Assembly: GCA_031254105.1 (NCBI GenBank)
Contig: JAIRVB010000021.1
Coordinates: 1 to 64,000, forward strand
Length of the DNA: 64,000 nt
Source of the DNA: Chitinispirillales bacterium
GTDB lineage: Bacteria; Fibrobacterota; Chitinivibrionia; Chitinivibrionales; Chitinispirillaceae
Direction: 5' to 3'
Shown piece after piece: positions 1 through 8,720 of the stretch. The position numbers and the translations under genes are program-made. Each line of letters starts with the position of its first letter. The stretch's first letter is position 1. The notes under the pieces are model-generated. The model did not search any database. It was not told the origin of the DNA and was given only the letters and a program-made list of their open reading frames with translations.

Positions 1-563
1 TCATTTATACCTTTTAACGATGGCTCTTTGAAACGTCCTAGTCCAAGATAATGTATTTGTCTGGGACCTTTCTGCTTGAAGTAAAGAACAGCATGTTCAG
101 GAATAAAAGGAACGCCCAACGGAGTAAAGAGTACTGGGTTAAGATTTGCTCTCTCGGGATAATCTTTTAAGAGTGGCCCCCAAATATAATTATCTGATGA
201 AATAGAAGATCCCCCAATAGTCCCAGGCAGTCCTTCTGAAATATCTAAAAATATCTCATAAAACGGTTTGTTATGTGCCATTACCAAAATACGCCAAAAA
301 CCGGACGGCTCAATGATTTCACTAAAAGGAATAGTATCAGGGTTCGCATTAAGAGAAACATACTTGAATCTGTACATTTCTATAACCTTTATACTCAAAT
401 CCTCTGGCTTTACAGAAATTCCCTCTCTTTTCGCATGATACTGAAAACTAGCAGGAACTGTTGAATCTTTTGCATAGTTCTCAGCAAACGCTTTTATTTC
501 CTCTCGTGTTTGTCCGTAACTGATACCAATCACACAAAAAGCAAAAACTATAAGTCTTCGCAT
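1..563 (-). CDS. exported protein of unknown function, 3' end cut by window edge
   Basis: The reverse frame from the ATG at 563 is open to base 1, giving 187 codons with no stop, so the C-terminus lies outside the window. The ATG is preceded by a strong AGGAGG-type ribosome site. The first ~18 residues (MRRLIVFAF...) form a short signal peptide, so the protein is exported. It is a paralogue of the next gene (794-1486). The two share blocks such as IIEPSG(F/Y)WR, LVMA, PLLKDYPE, NPVLF and GVPF at matching spacing. No known family is recognised. The pair are tandem, same-strand genes 230 bases apart, consistent with a local duplication that has diverged. Confidence 0.8.
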   Translation of the reverse strand, partial: MRRLIVFAFCVIGISYGQTREEIKAFAENYAKDSTVPASFQYHAKREGISVKPEDLSIKVIEMYRFKYVSLNANPDTIPFSEIIEPSGFWRILVMAHNKPFYEIFLDISEGLPGTIGGSSISSDNYIWGPLLKDYPERANLNPVLFTPLGVPFIPEHAVLYFKQKGPRQIHYLGLGRFKEPSLKGIN

Positions 564-793
564 TTACAACCTCCTTCCAAAAGTAGATTTAAGTAATAAA
601 TCCTTACCTTTTAAAATATATTATTCTATTAGTCGTATAGTCGTAGCAAGTGCTTCTATAATTATATTTCTTATTATTACATAGTCATTATAAATAAAGA
701 TTAGGAGACACTTTGTGGATTAAACATCGGCATTTATGGCAATGAACGACAGTGCAGGCAGATTAATCAAGATTCTGTGGCATTTATGTTTTT

Positions 794-1486
794 TCATTTT
801 TCACCTTCGGTTTTAGCACGATTGACCCCACGTCTGCCTACCTCATTAAGTCCCTGTTTTTTCCAATATCTTATAAGCTCTTTGCTATCATCCAAAGTTT
901 CGAGCGACTGATCTCCGAAACGATCTTTGAGGTAACGTATTTTTCTTGAATTTTTATGTTTGAAGTAGAGAAAAAAATCATCCCGATTAAAAAAAGGAAC
1001 TCCTGATTTCGAGAAAAGTACAGGATTAACCCTTGTTGATTCCGGATAATCTTTTAACAATGGATCCCATATATGGCTGCCATTAGAAGGAAGAGAAGCC
1101 ATTCCCGCAAATACCGGAACTTTTAGTGAATCCCTCAAGTATACTTCGTAAAGTGGCTTTCTTTGTGCCATTACCAACACGCGCCAATAGCCGGATGGTT
1201 CAATTATCTTACCAAAATCAACAGAGTCAGGATATGCTTCAAGGAAAACATGTTTAAACCTGTACATTTGAAGAACTCTCACTCTTAAATCCTGAATATG
1301 TATCGAATCTATTGAACCTTTAATAAATCCAGCTCTTTTAGCTCTTAAAAATCCGTAGCGAGCGTTGGGATCAGTATCCTTAACATTATTTTCTACCAAT
1401 CTCATTAATTCTTTAGGTATTTCCTGCGGATATCCCCCACCAACCATACCAACCGCAAAAAAAGCAAAAACTATCAGTTTTCGCAT
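794..1486 (-). CDS. exported protein of unknown function, paralogue of the adjacent gene
   Basis: 230 residues, with an N-terminal signal peptide (about residues 1-21, ending near GGGYPQ) and a ribosome site (AAGGTGG) before the ATG. The mature part is soluble and mixed in charge, with many aromatic residues. It matches the partial gene at 1-563 along its whole length in conserved blocks (MYRFK, IIEPSGYWR, LLKDYPES, NPVLF, GVPF). I recognise no catalytic motif or named domain. Its C-terminus is basic. Likely a lineage-specific periplasmic or secreted protein; the function is unknown. Confidence 0.8.
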   Translation of the reverse strand: MRKLIVFAFFAVGMVGGGYPQEIPKELMRLVENNVKDTDPNARYGFLRAKRAGFIKGSIDSIHIQDLRVRVLQMYRFKHVFLEAYPDSVDFGKIIEPSGYWRVLVMAQRKPLYEVYLRDSLKVPVFAGMASLPSNGSHIWDPLLKDYPESTRVNPVLFSKSGVPFFNRDDFFLYFKHKNSRKIRYLKDRFGDQSLETLDDSKELIRYWKKQGLNEVGRRGVNRAKTEGEK

Positions 1487-1596
1487 TTATAACCACCTTC
1501 GCAAGGTAGGTTTGGGTAATATATACTTACCCTTTTAAAATATGTTTTGTCCATCAACCACTCCACGCGCATTCCGCAAAATGTATTTTTTCTATC

Positions 1597-4479
1597 ATGA
1601 CTAAAACAAAAAAGAAAACATTTTCTGGAAAAATTTTTAAAATATTTATTATTCTAATCATTATTGTAGCTGCGGGCAGTGTTCCCGCCTATTTTGGAAT
1701 TCGTTTCGTTTTTAACGAATACTTTGAGCGGTGGGGTGATAAGCTTGTTGACCTTGAGAAGCGCGGTCTGCTTTCCAAAGAATACGGCGCAGGCTGGCAG
1801 GATGTGCTCATGGACAAGGCGATGGAACTTGAGGCGCAGAGAATCACCGACAAAAACGATCCGCAAAGCGAGGAAAAAGTTGTAAGCGGCGTTGCAGTCG
1901 CCGATTACCCGTCTTTGTCAGTAGTAAGGCTGCTCAATGAGGTGCGCGTATACTCAAACACCATCCTGATAACCGACCGAAAGAACCGTCCCATCACGCG
2001 CATAAAAACCGACCATCAGCGGGCGCGCATAGAGGAATTTCCTCAAGTTTTGATTACCGCGCTTGTAGCCTCAGAAGATAAAAACTTTTATAAAAACGCC
2101 CGCGGTATCGAATTTGACAGCTTTTTTCGGGCTATCGCGCGTTCCGTTTCGCAGACTATTTTGACAAAAAAGAGGTCGATGCCCAAAGGAACTTCTACTA
2201 TTACTCAACAAGTAGCGAAACTTTTTGTATCAAGGCTTGATGAGGCAGGTCAGCGCCATGTGCCAAACAGTGTGAACCGCAAGGTGCGTGAGCTGCGGCT
2301 CGCCGCTGCTTTAAGAAAAATGTATACTCCTGACGAGATCCTCGAAGTTTACATGAATCACGCGGTTACAAGCGATTATGGCCTTATTGGATATAAGGAT
2401 ATCGCCAGAGGCTTGTTTGAAAAGAAGCTCTCGGAACTCAGCGATGCGGAGTGCATTTACCTTGCGAGAATGGTCAAATGGGGGCGCAATGTTAAACCCA
2501 AAATCGCATCCCAGTGCCGTATTGACATGGACAGAATGGCAGACGCGCTCTCGTGGGATAAGGAAAAGCGGGAGCAGGTTCTCGCGGAAGTTAACGCTCT
2601 GACCTTTGCGCGCCCCAAACGTATAGAAGGAGAGCATGGCCCTTTAGTAGATCTTGCTAATGAGTTCTGGCTTCTGACCCTGCGCCGCAGCGGTTCAAGC
2701 CCGCAGCAAATCGCGCAGATGGATCTGATAGATCCTAACTCACTTGTCAGACGCAAAGGCAATCTCACAATAAAACTTTCTATTGATCTTCCGCTTCAGA
2801 GGCAGCTTGAAAACCTGGTCGGTCAAAGAGGTTTTGGGCCTGATACTACTATTGTAAGTGAAGTGCGTATAGGAAGTTTCGGTGAAACTATTTCTGTAGC
2901 CGGTAAAGCTCCGAGAGATACATTGCGGAAAATTCGCATAGTTACGGAAACTGAGGATTTTTCCGAACCTGGTCACTCTTTTGTTACCACTTTATCCTCC
3001 GGCGATACGGTTATTGAAAACATCCGCTATAATAAAGCTGACGGAGGCCGTTTCCGGCGCAGTGTTTTTTACTACGTACACAGACCCAAAGTTGTTAACG
3101 GACAATATTTTGCGTATTCGATTATGTGTTCGGAAACAGGAAAACTTCTGGCTTATCATTCAAAGGACAGGCTTGGCTCCAGGCTTAATTGTCTTTTAAA
3201 AAACCGCACTCCGAACGGCTCAGCTTTAGCTAAACCTCTTTTTAACGCGCTCAGCTATGATCTTGGTGTATTTCAGCCACACAGCCGCTGGACAGACGCG
3301 CTTCCGGTAACTGAGGATGTTCCATGGAACAGGTCAATACAGTATCAGGGCGGTAAGCCCATTGGTGTTTTATTTTCCCAGAGCGCGGTACGGGGCAGGG
3401 GATATCCGGTGCATAACATGGGGAGGAAGTTTGAAGGATGTCAATATGTTTTCGATCTGCTTACCACATCTAATAATATACTTGGAGTAGAAACGTTGTA
3501 CAGGCTCAACCGCCGCCTTTATGACAAAGACGGAATTGCCGGAGGCGCGTTTCCTTTAGTCAATTATTTCTACCGTGTGGGAGCGTTAGTCAGAGTACGG
3601 GATGAGTTAAAACTGCAATCTGTAACCGGAGTCAGGGTGTATAAGGAGTTATGCCGGATCGCGGGCGTTCCTGTTGACAGTATGACGCAGGGAAACAGAA
3701 AAATAGCGGTATCCGACAGCCTGTACTCTGTAGCTCTCGGTACAATGGAGATGTCGCTTTACGAACAGATGCATCTGTTCAATATTCTTTACAATAATAA
3801 CTTGATTGCACAGCCGTCCGAACGTAATTCACTTGTAATTGAGTCCATAGAATTAAATGGAATGCCTGTGGCCCTCAATGATACAATCAGGCGTTACCAT
3901 CCTTTTTCCGATATCAACACAATCCGTCCCACTCTTCTTGGACTTCATAAACGGCTCACAGGGAACCGATGGGAAGGGTTAGGCGATTATGATGTTTTTT
4001 ATGACGCGGACCCGGGCGATCCGGTTTACAACTCAAACCAATTTGACGAGGATGCTTTTTATCTTGATGAGCCGCTTTCAAATTTCGCAAAAAGCGGCAC
4101 AACAGATGACATCCTGCGCCCGTTCAACGTTGACGCGTCAAGCGCAAAGAAGACCAATTACTGTATATGGAACGCGGTTGTACGCATTGATATGTCCCGC
4201 CTTGCGGCAAGCGGCAGCGCAGAGCCGGAACAGAGGGACATCACAATTGCCTGTATCGGTGAGGGAAACTATCAGTACACCGGCCCTCGGGACGGAAAAT
4301 CTATGCACCGGTTCCTGACAACCGGACTGCTTAAAAGCGCCGGAGTAAAATCTCCCGGCGGATATTTCAGTCAGTATGAAAACTACCTCAAAAGCCTGCC
4401 CCCGGAAACAGAAAACTGCGGCATAGAACCACCGTCTGTTCCTGTCAGCCAAATACCGGCGGAAGAGATAGATGACTGA
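1597..4479 (+). CDS. class A PBP-like peptidoglycan glycosyltransferase with unusual transpeptidase motif
   Basis: 960 residues. A basic N-terminus and one membrane anchor (about residues 14-38) place the rest in the periplasm. The GT51 transglycosylase domain follows: SEDKNF with the catalytic Glu at about 160, the KGTSTITQQ block at 197-205, and a RKVRELR...EILEVYMN helix at 228-254. This domain polymerises lipid II into glycan strands. The C-terminal half resembles a penicillin-binding transpeptidase, with an SxN-like S625-N-N and a KSGTT box at 832-836. At the expected SxxK position the sequence is NGSALAKP (S542, K546), one residue too long, so transpeptidase activity is doubtful. The FxxHxG part of GT51 motif 1 is also degenerate. 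It is long for the family (usually 700-850). No SD is obvious before the ATG. Confidence 0.85.
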   Translation: MTKTKKKTFSGKIFKIFIILIIIVAAGSVPAYFGIRFVFNEYFERWGDKLVDLEKRGLLSKEYGAGWQDVLMDKAMELEAQRITDKNDPQSEEKVVSGVAVADYPSLSVVRLLNEVRVYSNTILITDRKNRPITRIKTDHQRARIEEFPQVLITALVASEDKNFYKNARGIEFDSFFRAIARSVSQTILTKKRSMPKGTSTITQQVAKLFVSRLDEAGQRHVPNSVNRKVRELRLAAALRKMYTPDEILEVYMNHAVTSDYGLIGYKDIARGLFEKKLSELSDAECIYLARMVKWGRNVKPKIASQCRIDMDRMADALSWDKEKREQVLAEVNALTFARPKRIEGEHGPLVDLANEFWLLTLRRSGSSPQQIAQMDLIDPNSLVRRKGNLTIKLSIDLPLQRQLENLVGQRGFGPDTTIVSEVRIGSFGETISVAGKAPRDTLRKIRIVTETEDFSEPGHSFVTTLSSGDTVIENIRYNKADGGRFRRSVFYYVHRPKVVNGQYFAYSIMCSETGKLLAYHSKDRLGSRLNCLLKNRTPNGSALAKPLFNALSYDLGVFQPHSRWTDALPVTEDVPWNRSIQYQGGKPIGVLFSQSAVRGRGYPVHNMGRKFEGCQYVFDLLTTSNNILGVETLYRLNRRLYDKDGIAGGAFPLVNYFYRVGALVRVRDELKLQSVTGVRVYKELCRIAGVPVDSMTQGNRKIAVSDSLYSVALGTMEMSLYEQMHLFNILYNNNLIAQPSERNSLVIESIELNGMPVALNDTIRRYHPFSDINTIRPTLLGLHKRLTGNRWEGLGDYDVFYDADPGDPVYNSNQFDEDAFYLDEPLSNFAKSGTTDDILRPFNVDASSAKKTNYCIWNAVVRIDMSRLAASGSAEPEQRDITIACIGEGNYQYTGPRDGKSMHRFLTTGLLKSAGVKSPGGYFSQYENYLKSLPPETENCGIEPPSVPVSQIPAEEIDD

Positions 4480-5040
4480 ACAAATTATAATGTACAATGT
4501 ACAAATAAGACCAAAAGATTAAAAGGCAGAAGTATTTCCTGATTTTGACAATGCTTCGCACTCTTTGATTTTTCCCGAAAGTTTTTGTCAGATAGCCTTG
4601 CTGCAGACTTATGCTTCTAAGTCGGCAGCATCGTTTTAGTTTCCCCGCTTAAAGACAGTTGTACTGCTCATAGACCATGCTTGCCAGCAGGCTCGATACT
4701 GGTGATATATCCTTTCAGGCCGTCCCTCCGCTTATCCTTGACATTTTCCCCGCCGCACGTCTTTTGGAGCGCACAGCCACGGGTTGCGTTTTTTGCATTT
4801 ATGCTCTTTTTACAATCATGCGGCATTCATATGAAACTGTGAAAGGAGATAAATGTATGAGTGTGTTTAGCCGGCAGTTCGGTGCAATTTGTCTTGCTTT
4901 ATTGTAAATTTGTCTGCGTAGTGTAGTGCCCGCGTCGTAAACGAGTTGGTTTGCTGATGGCATTGATTTGAGGAACAATTAACTTTAAAACTCGGATTTA
5001 ATTTCCGGGTAAGTCTAATCTTTTAGAAAGAGGGTATTGT
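4480..5040. other. intergenic region with repeat fragment, no convincing gene
   Basis: 561 bases. At 4482-4540 lies a copy of the GTACAATGTACAAATAA-type repeat also found at 5759-5853. A 16-codon ORF at 4857-4907 (MSVFSRQFG...) has a good ribosome site (GAAAGGAG) but ends at once. Its nucleotides TGAGTG...GGCAGTTCGGTGCA weakly resemble the 5' end of the group II intron at 14070, so it may be a decayed mobile-element end. The longer frame 4677-4907 shows no coding character. Confidence 0.4.
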
Positions 5041-5601
5041 ATGGAAGAAATTTTCAAAGGGCTTAGCGACAAAATTAACAATGACCCTAGTAAATTTATA
5101 CCAGAAGGCGCATTGTCGAATATTCCGGTCATTGTAGACGGAGCTAGATACTATATTCGGAACTGGGAATCATCTAAGGTCATGGATGTAGAGGGTGGAT
5201 CAAAAGGCGATTATACCAAGGTAATCCTTTATGATAATGGCACCGGCGACAATCAGAAATGGGTAGCTGTCGCATCCAAAAGCTCCCCTGGATTTTTCTC
5301 TTTCAGAGCTGTCCACAGCAGCAAATATTTGGATGTAAAAGGCTGCAATGTGAAAAACGAATTGATTCAATATCATGGGAACGGTTCAGAGGCTCAATTA
5401 TTCACGGTGCAAGAAACCGGTGATAAAAATGCTGCCGGTGAAAGAGCCGTTTACCTGGTCTCTGTGATAGATTACAAACCAAATTCTACTCAAAATTATA
5501 GAATTTCTACTTGGGACAAAGTTCATAAAAACGGAAGTTGGCTATGCCTTAACACCGATACGTCTAACAGATCAAAATGGAAATTTGTGTCGGCAGGTTA
5601 G
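5041..5601 (+). CDS. ricin-type beta-trefoil lectin domain protein
   Basis: 186 residues. From about residue 36 to the end the pattern is a ricin B (RICIN/CBM13) beta-trefoil: YYIRNWESSKVMDV, DNQKW, KYLDVKG, SEAQLF and a final SKWKF give the repeated sugar-binding subdomains with QxW-like ends. Such domains bind galactose, xylose or other carbohydrates. There is no signal peptide or membrane segment, so the protein is predicted cytoplasmic or exported by a non-Sec route. The ribosome site AAAGAGGG sits 7 bases before the ATG. It stands alone, with a strong terminator about 90 bases downstream. No enzymatic domain is attached, which is unusual because most bacterial RICIN domains are fused to hydrolases. 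Confidence 0.8.
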   Translation: MEEIFKGLSDKINNDPSKFIPEGALSNIPVIVDGARYYIRNWESSKVMDVEGGSKGDYTKVILYDNGTGDNQKWVAVASKSSPGFFSFRAVHSSKYLDVKGCNVKNELIQYHGNGSEAQLFTVQETGDKNAAGERAVYLVSVIDYKPNSTQNYRISTWDKVHKNGSWLCLNTDTSNRSKWKFVSAG

Positions 5602-5691
5602 TCGATTGAGCGGCGCGACGGGACAAACTGCATTTAACAAATGGTAATTAATTACCGCCCTGTTCAGGCGGTTGGACTACACAATACACAA

Positions 5692-5729
5692 AACCGTGTT
5701 CGGGCTTGCGCCCGCGCGCGGTTTTATCT
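5692..5729 (+). terminator. Rho-independent terminator after the lectin gene
   Basis: AAAACCG...CGGGC-TTGC-GCCCG...CGGTTTT forms a long GC-rich hairpin with A and T flanks. It follows the lectin gene and could act in both directions. Confidence 0.6.
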
Positions 5730-5758
5730 CCGCCAAAAAAGCTGCCGAACAAATTGCG

Positions 5759-5853
5759 AATTACAATGTACAAATTACAAATAAAATCAAAACCAAAATG
5801 TTAAAGGATAGAAGTTATCTTCATCTGTGTTTTTTATTTGTACATTGTAATTT
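5759..5853. repeat. inverted repeat with 17-bp arms (AATTACAATGTACAAAT)
   Basis: The left arm at 5759-5775 is matched by its reverse complement at 5837-5853, with a 61-base AT-rich loop. The right arm supplies the stop codon of the outer-membrane gene 5852-6856. The left arm plus part of the loop (AATAA-AT-CAAAA...AGAAGT) recurs at 4482-4540, so this belongs to a dispersed family. Confidence 0.6.
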
Positions 5854-6856
5854 AATAATAATACGTTGCCGTAATTCCCCATTCCTTCTTTCCTGTAAAG
5901 AAATCCAGCTGCAGCGGCTTTACGAAAACACCGACGCCGCCAAAGAAAAGGTTTTTGTAATCGAAGTCTTTTATCAAGTCCATAGGATCATCGGGGGCGT
6001 GGGCGTATCCAAAGCGGAGAGTATAAAGCTGAGAGATTCGCGCTTCCAGCCCCGTGCGTAAAATGTATTTGTTTGAGATTGACTTTTCAAACAGATTTGT
6101 CATTTCAATGTCTAATGGAATTTGCAGCAGTATGTTTTCACCCATAAACGGAGTGGAGTAAACTACTCCCATAATGATCGTGCGGTGCCCGCCGCCGATT
6201 TTGCCGGAGGATTTTTTTCCATTATCAGGATCATTCCAACCGTATCCGGTCAGGTTTCTTATAACCAGCGCGAAATCAAGACCCGGCATAATACGGGACT
6301 GGTAAAACCCAATGTCAAGCACTACGCTGTTATTTCTCATTTTTGAGCTCCGCTGGTTGTCCTCTGTATTCAAAAGATAATATTTCCATACCGATTGTTC
6401 ATAGCGTATATTCATGCCAAAGTCAACGCCGCCCTGATCATCAACCTGCTCAAAGAGCTTCCCCGCGAAATTTAGTGTAAAGTCATGAACGGAACCGCTG
6501 CTGCCGTGAAGAAACCGGTAATACATGCCCATTGCTCCATTATTATCTGTTAAAACAACTCCAAGCGGCAGTGCTGCATTATTAAATACCGGATCCCTTC
6601 CGTAACCCGCTGCCAGACTTCCGGTAGATTTACAATTGGCAGTCAGCGCCGGATTAATAAGTCCCTGCATACCGCCATCAGGCATTGCTGTACCTGCTCC
6701 GGCAAGCGACTGAGACACAGTGCTGTAAAGAGACGCTCTGGAGAAAAGATTCAGCTGCTTATCATCAACTTGAGCGGAATACAAAAATACCGGTGTAAGG
6801 ATAACGCAGACAGATGATATCAGATGAATACGAACGTTTAATCTTTTTCTGTACAT
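5852..6856 (-). CDS. PorV/PorQ-like outer membrane beta-barrel protein
   Basis: 334 residues. A signal peptide of about 28 residues is followed by SLAGAGTAMPD..QGLINPAL, the glycine-rich plus NPA signature near the N-terminus of PorV/PorQ/UPF0164 barrels. The remainder alternates polar and hydrophobic residues as in outer-membrane strands, and the chain ends in aromatic residues (ATYYY), as barrel proteins do for BAM recognition. In the Bacteroidetes type IX system PorV/PorQ carry cargo, but no other T9SS gene is visible here, so the role is unassigned. It overlaps an inverted-repeat arm at its stop codon. Confidence 0.75.
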   Translation of the reverse strand: MYRKRLNVRIHLISSVCVILTPVFLYSAQVDDKQLNLFSRASLYSTVSQSLAGAGTAMPDGGMQGLINPALTANCKSTGSLAAGYGRDPVFNNAALPLGVVLTDNNGAMGMYYRFLHGSSGSVHDFTLNFAGKLFEQVDDQGGVDFGMNIRYEQSVWKYYLLNTEDNQRSSKMRNNSVVLDIGFYQSRIMPGLDFALVIRNLTGYGWNDPDNGKKSSGKIGGGHRTIIMGVVYSTPFMGENILLQIPLDIEMTNLFEKSISNKYILRTGLEARISQLYTLRFGYAHAPDDPMDLIKDFDYKNLFFGGVGVFVKPLQLDFFTGKKEWGITATYYY

Positions 6857-7009
6857 TTTTATTAAGCTTTCATTTTTAAATTGACAATTACAATAAAATC
6901 CCCGCGTTTGCGAAGATACCGGTGTACGGGGAACTCTCGCGGCTGCCCTTCCCGTCCCTGATTCTCATCCTGGCAGGTATCACAGGTTCATGCGCGTCTA
7001 TATTCACCG

Positions 7010-7909
7010 CTAAAACATATCCTGTGGATTCTTAGGTTCCACCCTGACCGATTTGCATCTCTCGGCAATGACTTCGCCTGCGGGAGCGTGACGCCGTTTA
7101 TGCACGAAACGCGCTTCGGTTACGTGTACTTCAGCAAAAGATGTATGCTTTGCTTTTGAGAACCAGACAGCAAGCTGAGCGGCCTTATATATCACTTCTG
7201 CTGGAGGAGGCGGAGTGTTTTTGGGGCGGCGTATTACAACATGGCTTCCCGCGTGTCCGGCCACATGAAGCCATATATCGGATGGCTTGGCAAAACGGGT
7301 GGAGAGTTCATCATTTTGAGTGCTGTTATTACCCAAAAATATTTCCCAACCATCGATAACAAATCTCTTAAACGGAATTTTTTCAGTTTTAGTTAGATTT
7401 TTTTGCTGACCCGCGGCAGTGGTTTCCTGCGGCAGAAAAGATTCAGTCAATTCCCGCACATGTTTAGCATCTTGATCTGTGAACAATTCAGGTTCTTTTT
7501 TCTCGTTGATTAATTTGTCGATCCGCTCAATAATTTCCCGCAATCCGGTAACTTTTGTTTCGGTTTCACGCATAAGTTCCAGGACTGTCTCATGACCGCG
7601 CTTTCCTTTGCGGGCTTTGCGGTAAAGAAGCTCCGCGTTTTCTACCGCGTGAAATCCGGGATTTAACGCTATCTCCTCAATCTCTCCGGTGTGCGCGTTT
7701 TCGATTAAAGCTTTTGCGGTACCGCGCGGGGCAGCGCTGGGGTCAGCCATTAAAGAGTCTGCCATCTGGCTGTAGCGCAGATATTGCCCCGCTTCACGCT
7801 CATCCTGCTTTTGCTTTTCAAGTTTCCTTAATTCGTGCTTTAGCAAAGCTTTTATTTTATGACGGATAGCACGTATTTGTTCAAGATTTGAGGGTTCGTC
7901 CGATTTCAT
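7010..7909 (-). CDS. NFACT-R (DUF814) domain protein, RqcH/Rqc2-related without the N-domain
   Basis: 299 residues. The N-terminal ~170 residues are charged and helical (coiled-coil-like, with KLEKQKQDEREAGQYLRY resembling the CC-M region of NFACT proteins). The C-terminal ~110 residues are the NFACT-R module: SDIWLHVAGHAGSHVVIRR, then EVIYKAAQLAVWFSKAKH and VHKRRHAPAGEV. RqcH/Rqc2 proteins bind obstructed large ribosomal subunits and recruit tRNA-Ala for C-terminal tailing. Full-length members are 550-600 residues with an NFACT-N domain; this one lacks it. It may be a split or specialised RNA-binding version. The start ATG at 7909 is chosen as the first in frame. Confidence 0.8.
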   Translation of the reverse strand: MKSDEPSNLEQIRAIRHKIKALLKHELRKLEKQKQDEREAGQYLRYSQMADSLMADPSAAPRGTAKALIENAHTGEIEEIALNPGFHAVENAELLYRKARKGKRGHETVLELMRETETKVTGLREIIERIDKLINEKKEPELFTDQDAKHVRELTESFLPQETTAAGQQKNLTKTEKIPFKRFVIDGWEIFLGNNSTQNDELSTRFAKPSDIWLHVAGHAGSHVVIRRPKNTPPPPAEVIYKAAQLAVWFSKAKHTSFAEVHVTEARFVHKRRHAPAGEVIAERCKSVRVEPKNPQDMF

Positions 7910-8073
7910 ACTTATTCAACTCTTGACGCTGCACAGTTCGGGTGATACAATATTAATTGTGATCATTTAAAATAATTGGATCAGCTCCGGCATGTTTCAT
8001 TTATGAAACGGTGAACTGCTTTCCGGTCACAATAGTTCTATGCTTTTAATAAAATATTCAGAGGACATATTTT

Positions 8074-8490
8074 ATGGTAAAGACCTTCACTATGAAATGC
8101 CCGCAATGCTCGCATGTTTGCGATGTATTTTTAAGCAAAAAAGCAAGTGTCATCATCCTTACCTGTCCGTCCTGCACTTCACCCATGTTGTACTTTGACA
8201 ATCAGGTGTTTGTTTTATCTGAAAACCAGATGGAAACGATTCGCAGCACACGTCATAGTTGGGCTATTATGCGTATCATGGAACATATAAAACATACCCA
8301 AGCCGCGCTTTCCGGTTTCAATCAAAATTTCGGTGAAGCAGTTCGGACTTCAGAACCTGAAAGCGCGGTTCCGGCTCCACGTCCTTCTGATATTGAAAAA
8401 TACATCACTGAAGATGATGTAACAAATTTACGCATAGAACTTGAACTTTGCAAAGATTCTCAGCAGTTTATTGATAGGCTGGTCAATTAG
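8074..8490 (+). CDS. zinc-ribbon protein of unknown function
   Basis: 138 residues, with a clear ribosome site (AGAGGACA). The N-terminus carries two CxxC knuckles, CPQC at 9-12 and CPSC near residues 32-35, spaced as in a zinc ribbon. The C-terminal part is acidic and helical with no recognised domain. Such proteins often bind nucleic acid or the transcription machinery, but nothing here proves a role. It lies between the divergently oriented NFACT-R gene and mraY. Confidence 0.7.
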   Translation: MVKTFTMKCPQCSHVCDVFLSKKASVIILTCPSCTSPMLYFDNQVFVLSENQMETIRSTRHSWAIMRIMEHIKHTQAALSGFNQNFGEAVRTSEPESAVPAPRPSDIEKYITEDDVTNLRIELELCKDSQQFIDRLVN

Positions 8491-8511
8491 TATTTTTGTT
8501 TAACGCAAATA

Positions 8512-8635
8512 GCTGTCATCCCCGCGAAAGCGGTACCTTGTTTATTGGGTCGAAGGCAATCCTCTGTTCCACTTTTTGTTCTAAATCCAAAAAAAGGAAC
8601 AATAGGCCCCGTCTTCGCGGGAATGACGTGAATGT
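8512..8635. repeat. dispersed palindromic repeat, family A copy 1
   Basis: Starts TGTCATCCCCGCGAAAGCGG and ends with GGAACAATAGGCCCCG followed by TCTTCGCGGGAATGACG, so the ends are inverted relative to each other. The GGAACAATA(R)(R)CCCC..TTCGCGG..AATG core recurs at 10804-10890 and 58440-58545. It occupies the gap between two convergent-neutral genes and codes for nothing. Confidence 0.65.
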
Positions 8636-8720
8636 GAATTTTTTTCAAATAGTCAAATAATTTATTCACAATTAAAAAGGTCGCGGCATGTATCCCGCGC
8701 GGGCATAATCACTATTAAAA

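Noticed and set aside
4677-4907. 76-codon frame after the PBP gene
   Set aside because: No ribosome site at its start, no homology pattern, and it overlaps repeat sequence.
5852-6856. Evidence for a type IX secretion system from the PorV/PorQ-like barrel
   Set aside because: No por/gld/sprA genes or C-terminal sorting domains are seen in the window; the barrel alone is insufficient.
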